Notes under the pieces: model-generated
Told to the model about the DNA's origin: nothing
The model's database searches: none
Seen by the model: only the letters and a program-made list of their open reading frames with translations
NCBI RefSeq assembly: GCF_000341735.1
Contig: NZ_KB455575.1
Coordinates: 2,635,984 to 2,699,983 of the forward strand
Reading direction: 5' to 3'
DNA from: Methylotuvimicrobium buryatense 5G
Lineage (GTDB): Bacteria; Pseudomonadota; Gammaproteobacteria; Methylococcales; Methylomonadaceae
DNA length: 64,000 nt
Made by a program: the position numbers and the translations under genes
Shown: one piece after another, positions 15,969 to 26,828 of the stretch
Position numbering within the stretch: position 1 is the first letter of the stretch
Layout: each line of letters begins with the position of its first letter

Positions 15969-16952
15969 TCAGCCGAAATAACTGATCGCCCCCATCAGCG
16001 GGGTACGCGGATTCAGCGATAATTTTACCGACACGGTATCTAGAAAACCGCTGAAACGGCCCTTGGCTTTAAATGCTTCGATAAACTTGCCCGACTCCAA
16101 TGCCGACCGAATTTTAGGGCCAATACCTCCCCCGATAAAAACCCCGCCGGTCGCGAATGACTTCAAGGCCAGATTACCGGCTTCGGCACCGTAAAGCTCT
16201 ATAAAAATCCGGATGGTTTCGGTACATAAGGGATCTTCGCCGTTGATGCCTAATCTTGAAATAATCGCATTACGATCGCAGCCGTAGACACTCGGATAAG
16301 CACAGTCAGGAACCGCTGGACAAGCAGGAGCGAAACGGTTTTCGACCAAAAAGTCATAAATATTGCCGAACCCCATGCCTGAAACGAGCCGTTCGAAACT
16401 CACATGCCCGTTATATTTTTTTCTCAAAAAGTTCGATAGCTGATCTTGCTGAACGGTTTGCGCGGCAAAGTCGCAATGACCGCCCTCGGTCGCTATCGGA
16501 TGATGGCGCGCTCCGTCCCAATACAATATTGCTTCACCGAGACCTGTTCCCGCTGCAATCACGGCCATATTTCCGGCTTGCGATTTGGCGTTAGGGTTCA
16601 ATTCCACCCAATCTTTTTCGTCCAGACACAGCATGCCGAGCGCCATCGCTTCCAAATCGTTTAATAAGCGTACTCGATCGGTGCGTAAGGTTTTTTTCAG
16701 TGCCTTAGCATCGAGTTGCCAGGGCAGATTGGTCGGCTCGCAGCGCTGCTCGATAACAGGCCCTGCGACGCCGAAACAGGCCGAATCGACCTTCACGCCC
16801 GCCGGTAAGAATTTATCTAATACCTCATCGAACTCTGGAAATTCAACGCTGCTGAAGGTTTGTTCTTGTTGCAACGTAATCAAGCCGTGTTCATTCTTGC
16901 TCAATAATGCCAAGGTCGTTTTGGTCCCTCCGATATCGCCTGCCAGAATCAT
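15969..16952 (-). CDS. glk: glucokinase
   Basis: 327 residues of the Glk (PF02685) type: phosphate loop LAGDIGGTKTTLALL at 3-17, CFGVAGPV, LLNDLEAMALG with the catalytic Asp, AAGTGLGEA and EGGHCDFAA. It phosphorylates glucose to glucose-6-phosphate in the cytosol. It begins with an ATGA overlap on the large GH15-like gene upstream on the same strand, so glucose freed from a storage or transport glucan would be phosphorylated at once. Confidence 0.93.
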   Translation of the reverse strand: MILAGDIGGTKTTLALLSKNEHGLITLQQEQTFSSVEFPEFDEVLDKFLPAGVKVDSACFGVAGPVIEQRCEPTNLPWQLDAKALKKTLRTDRVRLLNDLEAMALGMLCLDEKDWVELNPNAKSQAGNMAVIAAGTGLGEAILYWDGARHHPIATEGGHCDFAAQTVQQDQLSNFLRKKYNGHVSFERLVSGMGFGNIYDFLVENRFAPACPAVPDCAYPSVYGCDRNAIISRLGINGEDPLCTETIRIFIELYGAEAGNLALKSFATGGVFIGGGIGPKIRSALESGKFIEAFKAKGRFSGFLDTVSVKLSLNPRTPLMGAISYFG

Positions 16953-19900
16953 TGTGAATCTCCTTGTTTTGTTTGATTATTATTTTCAAGTAGATAAATC
17001 AACGCATCGAGCATGCCGTTAGCGACTTGATGCGGAGGCAGCTGATAAAACGCCTGCCAAGCGAGCGAAACGACCTCTTTGTAATTATCCTTAGCTTCCG
17101 GATGAAGCTTGAGCCAACAAAGTCTGACCGCGTGACCGATGATAATATCGGTCACCAGGGTATCTTCGATTCTAATCGACGGATTGTCGCGAAACACGAA
17201 AGCCATTGCGTTTAGGGCTTCGACGGTCAACTGCCGGTAGACCGGTGCCTGAATCTTATTTAGCAAATGATTGACATGTAATTTGAAGCTTTGTTCGCCC
17301 GACGTCATTTGCGCTAACGTCGTTTCGCTATCCAACCGTCTCTTGCTGCTGAGTTTATCACCGATCATCAAGCCTTGACAGTGATGCAAAATATCCCAAA
17401 CACCCGTAAAAAAACTTTCGCTTTCCCGACCTAGACTACCCCGACGTTCGCGCCAGTTATACCAGTCTTCGGCTTCGCCGAAATATTCAGGGTCCATTTT
17501 TGGCGAAAAGCGTGCGCAAGTCAATTCCTGACATTGACCGACATAATTTAGCGTTTCGACTCGCTCGAATTGATATTGCGTATTGGTGAAATCCTCGAGA
17601 GTCTCACGGACTTTTTGCAACAACTGATAAGGCGGCAAGGTCAAGACTTCGTTATAAGCCTGATCCAAGGTACAGTTCGAGTCCTTTTTTTGGCGCACCA
17701 AAATCAACTGCAAAATATGCCCGACACGAATCGTATGCATATCGGCAAATAGCTCCGGCTGGTACTTGATCAGCATACCGAGATACAGTATTAACTCCTG
17801 AATGATGATGTGCTCACTAGCGTCGTGAGTATCATTATAAGTACGGATAATCTCCAGAATCTCCGACGAGTCGGCCGGGCGCTTCAAAGTCGCCTTACCG
17901 CTGTAGGCCCGACCTACCGTTAATTGATGCTGATGCACCAAAATTTCGGTAGCCGCCTGCTCGAGATCGATATCGTATTTACCTAGTAAGCCCGCGCTAC
18001 GACGAATGATATCCCAAACCGCAAGATCGCCCGCGCGGATATAGACCTCTTCGAGCAAGCCGCGAATCCGGCATGGATTGCCGTCGGCATCCTTAAGCCC
18101 GGTGTCGTAATCCAAACCATGACGCCCAGCCAGTAACACAAGCGCTTCCAATTGTGCATAGAGATTGGCGCTCGCGGTCAATTGTTCGATCAACGCTTCA
18201 TCGTCACTGATTTCCCAAGTGATCGTAACAAAAATATTCAAAGGCTCCGGCGGTTCGGTATCGATCGGCAAAATCAGAAAACAAGGCCGTTGCGGCTTGT
18301 CCCAAGAGGCCTCTGAAAACTTGAAATCGTGTAAATAATCGATCTTTTCATAACTTGAGCTTTCGGCCAATTTCGATAGCTCGCCGAATTTAATGGGCGT
18401 GCTGTTGATTTGCCCGCTTTGCAACTCTTGAATAAACTCGATCAACACATCACGATCGTCATCGCTGAGCATATTATATTTAACAACCAACACAAATAAC
18501 GGATCACCCGTTGTGCCGTCCCAATTTTTATGAATGTAAGACAACTCCGAGCGTAAGCGCTGAATCAGTAAACGGTTGTCCATGGCTAAGTAAAAACCCT
18601 TTTGATTCAACAATTGAGGTAAAAACACCAACCGTTCGTTGGCCATCAAATAAATTCTGGATGTCGCCAGGGTTCTTAATTGCCGTAGCGGTCTTCCGGT
18701 TAAACCATGATTATCATTGCGTCCGATATTCGTATAGGCTGCAGCCAATTCGCTCGCGTCGCGAATTTGGATAGGCGAAATTTCCGCCAGCGTTTGGGTG
18801 TCGATTCCCCATGCCTTCAAATCGGCTTGAATCGTTTCATCCTCGGCAATCACCGCAACCTGCAAGGTGCAATCGCAGGTTTTCTCGCGAATATTATGCC
18901 GACCGAGCGGGTCGATGTCGTCGATCGCTAATAACCCGTCTTCTATCAGGTTTCCAAGAATGAACAAACCTTGCGCCCAAACCAATGGAATGTTTTCGTT
19001 CGGAACCCTGTCTTGACTATTAGGATTCGCTTTTTCGGCGTCGATTGCCTCTTTCGGTACGATATACAGTTCGGGCAATAATTGCCGCCCGTTTTGTTCG
19101 ACTAGGAGCGCATCCAGCTTAGCCCTGTATTGCGCCGCCTCGTTATTATTGCCCGCATACAAATTATTCAGCAGCAGGTAACAAAAAAACAACGGCCACT
19201 CGCATTCGATGTCCATAAATTGCTTTAATTCATGCGGCTCGTAATGCAGGCGGCTCGGGTCTTCCAGTTCGGTTTGGTGGCCGTCCAGCAAAAAACGCTT
19301 ACAGCCGTATCGGCCCTCAAGTTTTTCACGGATCAAGGCCTCGGTACGGTTTTTCAATTCCTGATTGTCGACCGCGAAAGCCGGAAAACCGGTAATGCTC
19401 AATACCGCCGCATCCACTTCCTTGGATAACGACTCCCTGGGCAGCAAAGACTCCAGTGCGTTACGGGTGCGGGCGATATCATCGCTGATCACATGAATGA
19501 CCGAGTTTTGCCCTCCCATGGGGCCAAACAAATTGAAGCCGGACATCGCCTCAAGCGCGGCCTTGGCCATGCCGATCGAGCTAGCGTTCAACTCGGCGAT
19601 GCCCCGATTAATTTTGTTGCCGCGTTCCCAAATACCATAATCGGGAGTCCGGTAAGCCCGGCTGATGTAGTGCACCAAATTCTGCACGAAATTGACTTCG
19701 TCGATCGTAAATACGATGCGCAGCCCCGATGCAGTCATTTGCGCCAGCATCAACAAAAATAACGACGTGGCATCCAACTGCAAATGCCCCCATTCGCTGT
19801 CGCCGACCACCACTTCGCCGGTTTTTAGATCGTACTTGGCATGCAGCGCATCGAGCGGATCTTGCGTTTGTTTAAACATTTCGACTTTATGGGCTTGGCG

Positions 19901-20185
19901 CATCATTGCTACTAACAGCCCGCGCATTAGCTTAACCACGCTTTGTTCAAGCAAATATGCCTTACCGTTCGGTTCGCCGGATTTTCGATAAGCTAAAGCC
20001 AAACCCCAAGGAGCAAGGATGCTATAAACGTTATCGCGAACCCAGGCGTCGTTGTAATTACCGTGAACGTTGTTTGCGGTACTAGCCGGCAGTAAGCCGC
20101 TGATCCAGTCTTGTCTATTTAAAATGATATCTCGCACTTCGTCGAAATAGGCATCCAATTTTTCAATTTGCAATTTGTTCTTCAT
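16949..20185 (-). CDS. GH15 / phosphorylase-kinase-alpha-like protein
   Basis: 1078 residues from ATG at 20185 (MKNKLQIEKLD); eight extra codons upstream are less likely. The first 450 residues form an (alpha/alpha)6 glucoamylase-like barrel: LPASTANNVHGNYNDAWVRD, VGDSEWGHLQLDATSLFLLML and YGIWERGNK resemble eukaryotic phosphorylase kinase alpha/beta subunits and their bacterial homologues. A long helical C-terminal region follows (PPYQLLQKVRETLEDF, CQELTCARFSPKMDPEYF), as in PhK. No signal peptide, so cytosolic. Coupling to glucokinase points to glucan breakdown. Whether it hydrolyses glycosidic bonds or acts as a regulator cannot be told from sequence. Confidence 0.8.
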   Translation of the reverse strand: MKNKLQIEKLDAYFDEVRDIILNRQDWISGLLPASTANNVHGNYNDAWVRDNVYSILAPWGLALAYRKSGEPNGKAYLLEQSVVKLMRGLLVAMMRQAHKVEMFKQTQDPLDALHAKYDLKTGEVVVGDSEWGHLQLDATSLFLLMLAQMTASGLRIVFTIDEVNFVQNLVHYISRAYRTPDYGIWERGNKINRGIAELNASSIGMAKAALEAMSGFNLFGPMGGQNSVIHVISDDIARTRNALESLLPRESLSKEVDAAVLSITGFPAFAVDNQELKNRTEALIREKLEGRYGCKRFLLDGHQTELEDPSRLHYEPHELKQFMDIECEWPLFFCYLLLNNLYAGNNNEAAQYRAKLDALLVEQNGRQLLPELYIVPKEAIDAEKANPNSQDRVPNENIPLVWAQGLFILGNLIEDGLLAIDDIDPLGRHNIREKTCDCTLQVAVIAEDETIQADLKAWGIDTQTLAEISPIQIRDASELAAAYTNIGRNDNHGLTGRPLRQLRTLATSRIYLMANERLVFLPQLLNQKGFYLAMDNRLLIQRLRSELSYIHKNWDGTTGDPLFVLVVKYNMLSDDDRDVLIEFIQELQSGQINSTPIKFGELSKLAESSSYEKIDYLHDFKFSEASWDKPQRPCFLILPIDTEPPEPLNIFVTITWEISDDEALIEQLTASANLYAQLEALVLLAGRHGLDYDTGLKDADGNPCRIRGLLEEVYIRAGDLAVWDIIRRSAGLLGKYDIDLEQAATEILVHQHQLTVGRAYSGKATLKRPADSSEILEIIRTYNDTHDASEHIIIQELILYLGMLIKYQPELFADMHTIRVGHILQLILVRQKKDSNCTLDQAYNEVLTLPPYQLLQKVRETLEDFTNTQYQFERVETLNYVGQCQELTCARFSPKMDPEYFGEAEDWYNWRERRGSLGRESESFFTGVWDILHHCQGLMIGDKLSSKRRLDSETTLAQMTSGEQSFKLHVNHLLNKIQAPVYRQLTVEALNAMAFVFRDNPSIRIEDTLVTDIIIGHAVRLCWLKLHPEAKDNYKEVVSLAWQAFYQLPPHQVANGMLDALIYLLENNNQTKQGDSQ

Positions 20186-20234
20186 GAATTTTTTCCGTGT
20201 AACGAACACAATCTTTTGGATCGTAACTATTTAG

Positions 20235-20357
20235 CCCCCCGGCAATTAACGTTCTCACGCTCTGCGTTGGAACGCCTGAGTAGCTCTGCAGTGACACAAG
20301 ACGCTAGAGCGTCTCGGTCTTCATTCCCACGCCGGAGCGTGGGAACAATAGGGGGGT
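20235..20357. repeat. palindromic repeat family F, copy 2
   Basis: Bounded by CCCCCC and GGGGGG, with GTTCTCACGCTCTGCGTTGG near the left, GACGCTAGAGCGTCTC in the middle and ATTCCCACGCCGGAGCGTGG at the right. It is a chain of hairpins like that at 8065-8270. The rest of the 20186-20529 gap is AT-rich and shows no gene. Confidence 0.65.
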
Positions 20358-20529
20358 TGTGAATAATTACTTGGGACCTGCTTTTTACTTTAACTTAAAG
20401 CCATGCAATCAGACGATTTTATTTTTGGGATGAATCAAGCAAATTATATTCCTTACGACTCGAAAGTCTTCTTATCACCAACCGGATTCTGCTAATCTGT
20501 TCTTCTATTTCAAGTTTCGGTGTAAAACT

Positions 20530-23500
20530 TTGTTGCAAATAGACGAGTATCTAATAAAAGAATGTCTATCCGATAGAGGCTGGTATCGGCTGTATCACGC
20601 CGTGCGCGTGCAAGATCGCAAGGAAGTGACGCTTAAATATCTGGAGGAGAGTCATCCGAGCGACACGATGCTGGCATGCTTTCGCAGTGAATTCGGCATG
20701 CTGAAGCGCGTGGCGATGCCGGCCGTTATCGAGGGCCTGGACTTGTTGAATCACGGCCGGCGCTTGATTTTGGTGCGCGAATACTTTAATGGGTGCACAT
20801 TACGGGAATATGCGGCCGGCCTGGCATTACCGGTTCAGGAAGCATTTGGCTTGATTTTCGAACTCATTGAGTCGATCGCCGCGATACATCGGCACGGAGT
20901 CGTTCACGGCAACTTAAACCCCACCAATATTTTGGTCGACCCGAAACAAATGCAGTTGAAATTGCTCGGCTTCGGTCGAGCCGCATGCGCCTTACAAACC
21001 CGTGCTGAACCGGAGGCGCCCTATCCGAGCGAGCGTGAGATCGATTATTTGGCCCCCGAACAAAGCGGTCGGATGAATCGCGGCATCGACGGTAGAGCCG
21101 ACATCTATGGGCTCGGAACGATCGTATTTGAATTGTTTACCGGCCGCAAACCGTTTATGTCGCCGGACTCGATCGGCGCGATTCACCGCCATATCGCCCA
21201 TGAGGTCCCCGATCCTAGGGAATTTTGTCCTGACTTGCCTGATGACCTGGCGCGTATCGTCATCGGAATGCTCGCTAAAGACCCTGAAGAGCGTTATCAA
21301 AGAGCGGACGAGTTGTTGTCGGATCTTTCGCTCTGCCGACAAGCGTTGTGCAAAGGCCAGAGCATGGAAAGAACCATGCCTTCCGTTTTTCGGAACCCGC
21401 GGCAACTCTATGGACGCGAAGCCGAGTTGGGGCAATTGGAAGCCGCCTTGACTCAGGCACGGCATGACAAGGCCGTTCTCTGCCTGGTGACGGGCCCCTC
21501 GGGCGTCGGTAAATCGCGCTTGATCGAGTCATTCAACCAACAAAGTCTGCCGGCCGATTGCTATTTCATCTCCGCCAAATGCGACCAATTTCAAAATAAT
21601 CCGCCGGCGCGCTTGTTTCATGACGCATTTAGTCTTTTACTTAAGCAAATATTGGGCGAAGAAGACGAAGCGTTGGCGATCTGGCGGCATCGCCTATTCG
21701 AGCAACTGGGAGACGAAGCGGCAGCCGTCATCGAGTTGATTCCGGAACTCGAGCTGTTGTTGGGGGCGCAACCGGCGCTTGCCGAATTGCCGGCAGCCGA
21801 AAACAAGGTTCGTTCATTGCGGCTGTGGTTACGCTTCGTACAGATCTTTTGCCGGCCGAACCGGCCTCTGTGCGTATTTCTCGATGACCTGCAGTGGGCC
21901 GATCCGGCGTTGTTCGAGTGGTTGGCGGCGATGTTGTCGGGCCTAGAGCACCTGTTGTTGATAGCGGCGTACCGCGGCGATGAAGTCAATCCGGGCGATA
22001 GAGTGATTGCGCTTGAAAACAAATTTCGCGACGAAGGCGGCCGGGTCGAAACGATCGAGTTGAATGCCTTGCCGATGCCGGCCCTGACCGCGATGATGAT
22101 AGATTCAATCAGGCTCGAAAAGAAGACGGCCGACGAGTTATGCGCTTCGATCCATCTCAAGACGCAGGGCAATCCCTTCTTTTTCCTACAATATCTGCGC
22201 GAGCTTCAGCGAAACAACGTCTTGCACTATGATGCCGGAACCGGCCAATGGCGCTTCGATCGCGAAAGGCTTTGCGCGGCCGCCATCAGCGACAATGTCG
22301 TCGACTTCATGACGAAGCGGGTCGGCAAACTCGACAAGCCGGTGCGTGAATTGTTGAAAATCGTCGCCTGCATCGGCTGTGCGGTAGATCCCGACACGAT
22401 TGTAACCGTGTTCGGCGAAAACACCTTGCCGTATAAAAATTTGGCCGCAGCCGAAACGTTGGGCTTGCTGCTCAAGCAGTCCGACATGGCAGAAAAAAAC
22501 AAGGCGCGCTATTTTTTTTCGCATGATCGAGTGCAGCAAGCCGTCCATTCGTTATGCTCGGAACACGAATTGCTCGGCAATCGATTGAAAATCGGCCGTT
22601 TTTGGGTCGATCAAGCCAGAATGGGGCATGACAGGTCTTTACTGTCTCAGGCGGTCGACCATCTCAATGCGACTCTACCGTTGATCGACGACGCCGGCGA
22701 AAGAAGCCGGCTCGGTGCCGATAATTTTAAATTGGGACTGTGGACCAAGCATCGCGGCGCATTCGAACAAGCCTTACCCTATCTGCGCCATGCCTCGGAA
22801 TTGCTTGCCGATCGACTACCGAGTTTCGGCGGTTTAGCGTCGGTGCTTTGGCAACGCGCCGAATGCGAACATCTATGCGGTCATCACAAACAGGCCGAAC
22901 GGCTTTTCGAACAGGCCGTCACACTGTCTCGCTCCGAACTCGAAAAAGCGCGCATTTTCGAATTGATGATTCAATTCTATGCCGATCTAGGCCGATTCGA
23001 CCGCGCGTATCGAGTCGGCCGACAAGCGGCCGCATTGTTCGGAATCGATCTACCGAAGCGCTTCAATCGCTTGAGTTTTCTGGCTGAGTTCCTGGCGTTG
23101 AAGTTCCGTTTACGAAAGTTCACGACCGACGATTTGCTCGATTTGCCGGCAGTCGCCGATGCGAGAATGGACATCGCGATACGCCTGCTGTCGGCTACAT
23201 TGAAGGTCGCCTATCAAATAAGGCCGGAATTATGCGCCGCGATTTCGGTGAAACAGGTCCATCGATGCCTGAAGCACGGCAACAATGCCGAGGCCGTGAT
23301 CGGCTACATGGTATTCGGCGTGATTTTTCTGGGCGGCGTGTTAGGCAATCATCAAGCAGGTTACGATTATGGACGTCTGTCGTTGAGCTTGCTGGATAAA
23401 TATGCCAATCAGCGGCAGAAGGCCGAAGTCAATTTCGTATACGGTTATTTCGCGAATTCATGGACTCACCCCGCCGTCGACACCGAAACCTATTGGCACA

Positions 23501-23829
23501 CCGCACTCGACGCAGGTCTGGAAAGCGGCGATTGGTTTCACAGCGGCTGCGCCTGTTGCGGATTGATACAAAGCCAACTGATGCGAGGCGTGCCGCTCGA
23601 TGTAATTTGGCAGGAAAGCGAACGGCTTCTGGCGATACTGAAACGCATCGACGGCCGCGAGCATTCGGGCGTCATTGAAGGCATACGCCAAGCGATACGA
23701 AACTTGCGCGGCGATACCGATGCGCCGACATCGTTCGGTTCTGCCGATTTCGACGAAACGGCCTTCGTCGAAGCGTTGGCCGATTACCAGGGCAAACGCA
23801 TTAAAATTACTTTCCTAACAGCAATTTAG
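20530..23829 (+). pseudogene. N-terminal part of an IS-split kinase-like/AAA signalling protein
   Basis: 1086 native residues plus 13 from the IS end. The start TTG at 20530 is uncertain. Residues 5-270 are protein-kinase-like, but the catalytic loop reads HGNLNPTN (126-133) instead of HRDxKxxN and the metal motif is GFG (147-149) instead of DFG, while K36 is kept: a probable pseudokinase. An AAA_16-type ATPase follows, with Walker A GPSGVGKS (322-329) and Walker B LCVFLDDLQWADP near 447-459. Residues 700-1086 are helical, TPR-like repeats. The frame is cut at 23788 by an ISAs1 element. Family relatives are single proteins ending in GAF and GGDEF or histidine kinase domains. Confidence 0.85.
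23778..23787. repeat. 10-bp target-site duplication, left copy
   Basis: GGCCGATTAC directly abuts the left end of the IS. The identical sequence at 24999-25008 abuts the right end. Ten base pairs agrees with the 8-10 bp duplications of the ISAs1 family. Confidence 0.95.
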
Positions 23830-24998
23830 CGCGGTAGCGATCGTTCCAGGCGGCTTTGAGTCTTTTCTTTTTCATGCTGAGTTTAGATTCCTCTTGCTGG
23901 AACAGATTGACACAGATATGCCGGATGGTGGTCATAATCGCAGCGGCATTACCTTTTCGAATTCGGTTGTCATCTTCTCGAAAGACCACGTCTAAGCGCC
24001 AGTGCAATTGGTTTTCAATACCCCAGTGATGGCGCACAGCCCGCGCAAATAGCTGCGCATCGGCTTTAATGCTGTTAATGAAACAACGCTGCTCGATTGT
24101 TACTTTATCGCCGATGTGGCATTCGCGCTCCACGAAGCCAATGCTGCGTAATTCTTTCCAGAGCTCCGTTTTCGGGAGCGTACAAAGCTCCTCGGTAATC
24201 CAATAACGGCGGGTTTCTAAACGCCCATGGTCGTTGTCGATTTCTTCGTGATAAGCGTATTCGACGTGGTTAAAATTCGCTTGCTTGGCCGTGTTGAAAA
24301 AATCCTCGACGGCTTCATGCAATTCGCCTTGATTGCCTTTCAGGCCCAAACAGTAATCACCGCCTTGATCGACGATTTGCTCAGCAATCGTGCGCTGGCA
24401 GCCCATGGCATCAATGGTCACAATACAACCTTTAAGTTCTAGCAAAGCCAATAGCTTCGGGATTGCGGTAATTTCATTCGACTTTTCTTCGGTCGCTTCT
24501 TGGCCGAGCACTAATCCATTCGCACAACCCCAGGCGCTGACCATGTGCAACGGATTTTGGCCGCGTTTGCGGTCATGCGAACGGCGTGCGGTTTTGCCAT
24601 CTATCGCAATCACTTCATCGGGTATCACTTCGCGAATGGCGTTCACCCAATCTATAAAGCAACGTTGAAATTCTTTCGGTGACAATCGAGAAATGACATA
24701 CGCCAAGCAATCATGCGATGGAATGCCATTCTTTAACGGTACAAACTGCCTTAACCAATCTAATTTATTATGGCCAAACTCTTCAATGGCTTCCCAACCC
24801 TCAGCACCGCTTAACGAGGCGCAAACAGTGAGTACAATGATATCCATCAACTGATGAAGTTTCTTACGTTCAATTCGGGGATCAGTCACGTTGGAAAAGT
24901 GCTTAATTAAACTGCAGTCCGTTGGTAACATACGCAAAATTCCGATACGATACCTCTAAACTCTATGTTTTAACAGTATTTTTAATGCGTTTGCCCTG
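23788..24998 (-). mobile_element. ISAs1-family insertion sequence, complete, 1211 bp
   Basis: The ends are perfect 19-bp inverted repeats (CAGGGCAAACGCATTAAAA on the left, its complement at the right end) flanked by the 10-bp duplication GGCCGATTAC. It carries one intact transposase gene on the minus strand. The perfect ends, intact gene and exact duplication indicate a recent insertion. Confidence 0.96.
23807..24937 (-). CDS. ISAs1-family DDE transposase
   Basis: 376 residues, the usual length. The N-terminal DUF/H-repeat-associated domain (FSNVTDPRIERKKLHQLMDI) is followed by the DDE domain: first Asp in VIAIDGKTARRS, second in CIVTIDAMGCQRTIA, Glu in HHWGIENQLHWRLDVVFRED. No frameshift or stop is present, so it is probably active. 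It lies antisense to the gene it interrupts. Confidence 0.95.
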   Translation of the reverse strand: MRMLPTDCSLIKHFSNVTDPRIERKKLHQLMDIIVLTVCASLSGAEGWEAIEEFGHNKLDWLRQFVPLKNGIPSHDCLAYVISRLSPKEFQRCFIDWVNAIREVIPDEVIAIDGKTARRSHDRKRGQNPLHMVSAWGCANGLVLGQEATEEKSNEITAIPKLLALLELKGCIVTIDAMGCQRTIAEQIVDQGGDYCLGLKGNQGELHEAVEDFFNTAKQANFNHVEYAYHEEIDNDHGRLETRRYWITEELCTLPKTELWKELRSIGFVERECHIGDKVTIEQRCFINSIKADAQLFARAVRHHWGIENQLHWRLDVVFREDDNRIRKGNAAAIMTTIRHICVNLFQQEESKLSMKKKRLKAAWNDRYRAKLLLGK

Positions 24999-26817
24999 GG
25001 CCGATTACGGTTCGCGGCATTTTGCGCATTATTATTACGTCAACAAAATGCAGAGTTTGTATCTGTGGGGCGATGACGAGCGAGCCATGGGCACGAGCCG
25101 CGACTCATCGGCCTATCTGAAAGATTCGGCCGGCATGCTGCATGCAGCGGAACACCATTTCTATACAGCATTGATTCTCGCCAAACGTTATCCCGCGATG
25201 CCTCGCATCGAACGTTTCCGTACCTTGTGGATCATCCGGCGCACCGAGAAAAACTTTAGGCGCTGGGCGCGGCGCTGCCCGCAAAATTTCCAGAGCCGTC
25301 TTTTTATGCTACAGGCTGAAATTTACCGCCTGCAACGGAAACCGGCACCGGCGGCATTGGCCTGTCAACAGGCTGCCTCCGACGCCGAACTCAACGGACA
25401 ATTGCATTTGGAGGGCCTTGCGAATGAATTGGCCGGGCGCCTTTATCGAGAACAGGGGCAGGAGCGGCTGGCCCGGTTTCATTTCGAAGAGGCGGCTTAT
25501 TGTTACCGGCGCTGGGGCGCGACCGGCTATTTGCCGCACTTCAACGAGCGCTATGGCTTGACCCTGGCAAACCGAGCCGGATCGCCGCCGCATGACATCG
25601 GACATCGCTGGGATCTCGAAACATTGCTCAAGGCCGCCGAGACGATCGCGGCTGAACGGCGCTTGCCGGATTTATTGCAAACCTTGATGAACATTGTGAT
25701 CGAAAACGCCGGCGCGCAACGCGGCGTTTTGTTGTTGCAGGAAAGCGGCGGGCTCTTCGTTCAGGCCGAAGCACGGATCGATTCGAAGGACATCGAGTTG
25801 ATGCAACGCTTGCCGCTGGCATTAGCAAGCGACTTGCCGCAAACGGCGATCAATTATGTCTCGCGCAGCCGGGAAACGGTCATCTTGGATAATGCCGGGA
25901 AAAGTCCAGTCTACGGGCGGGACAAGGTGATCATCGAGCGCCGCGTACGTTCCCTGCTATGCACGCCATTGTTGCTGAGCGGCGAACTGCAAGGCGTACT
26001 CTATCTGGAAAACAATGCGGCGGACGCCGTTTTTACCGAGGAGCATGTTTTTTTGTTAAGGCATTTGAGCGGCCAGATCGCGATTTCGATCGATAACGCT
26101 CAGGGCTATCGCTTGCTCGAAGACAAGGTCTCCGAACGCACCAAGCATATCGAAAAGCAGAAAGCGGCGCTGAAAGAAAAAAACAGCGAATTGGAAGCAC
26201 GTAACGCCACGATCGAAGCGCTCAACGAACGCTTGTTGAATGAAAACCGCGTGCGCCGACTTGCCGAAGCCGATTTACAGAAAGCCAACGAGGAATTACA
26301 GCGCCTGGCGACCATGGATAGCTTGACCCAAATCGCCAACCGACGCTGTTTCGACGACTATCTCGCCCAAGAATGCCGGCGTCTGGAACGTGACAATGCA
26401 CCGCTGGCGCTGATTTTATGCGACATCGATCATTTCAAGCTTTTCAACGACCGTTACGGTCATCAGGCCGGAGACGAATGTTTAATTAAAGTCGCTCAGG
26501 CGATTGCCGGCGCATTGCGCAGGCCGACCGATCTGGCGGCGCGCTACGGCGGCGAAGAATTTGCCGTGGTCATGCCTCGTACCGGCGCACCGGGCGCGCT
26601 GCAAGTCGGCAAGCTGATACAGCAGGCGGTAGCCGACTTGCAAATTCCGCATCTAGGCTCCGAGGCTACCGGGTTCGTCACGGTCAGCATCGGTATCGCA
26701 ACCGCGACTCCGTTTCACAAATGTCCGCCCGAGTCCTTGATCAAGGCCGCCGACGCTGCCCTTTATCGTGTCAAAGAAAACGGCCGCAACGACATCGATC
26801 TGCAATCGGTTGCGTGA
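24985..26817 (+). pseudogene. C-terminal part of the split protein: GAF plus diguanylate cyclase
   Basis: 610 residues if translation starts at the ATG at 24985, which lies inside the right inverted repeat of the IS; native sequence begins after TSD base 25008. Residues ~20-200 are helical repeats, ~215-380 a GAF domain (LLQTLMNIVIENAGAQRGVL onward), ~380-435 coiled coil, ~440-605 a GGDEF domain. The signature is GGEEF (522-526), active-type, with an RPTD inhibitory site five residues before it. It could therefore make cyclic di-GMP if expressed. No clear ribosome site precedes the ATG. It is in the same frame as the upstream half once IS and one duplication are removed. Confidence 0.85.
24999..25008. 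repeat. 10-bp target-site duplication, right copy
   Basis: GGCCGATTAC, identical to 23778-23787. Base 25009 is a first codon position and the left copy ends on a third position, so precise excision restores the frame (..EALADY then GSRHF..). Confidence 0.95.
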
Positions 26818-26828
26818 CTGCCGTTTGC

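Noticed and set aside
20530-21340. Active serine/threonine kinase
   Set aside because: HGN and GFG replace HRD and DFG, so both catalytic aspartates are missing.
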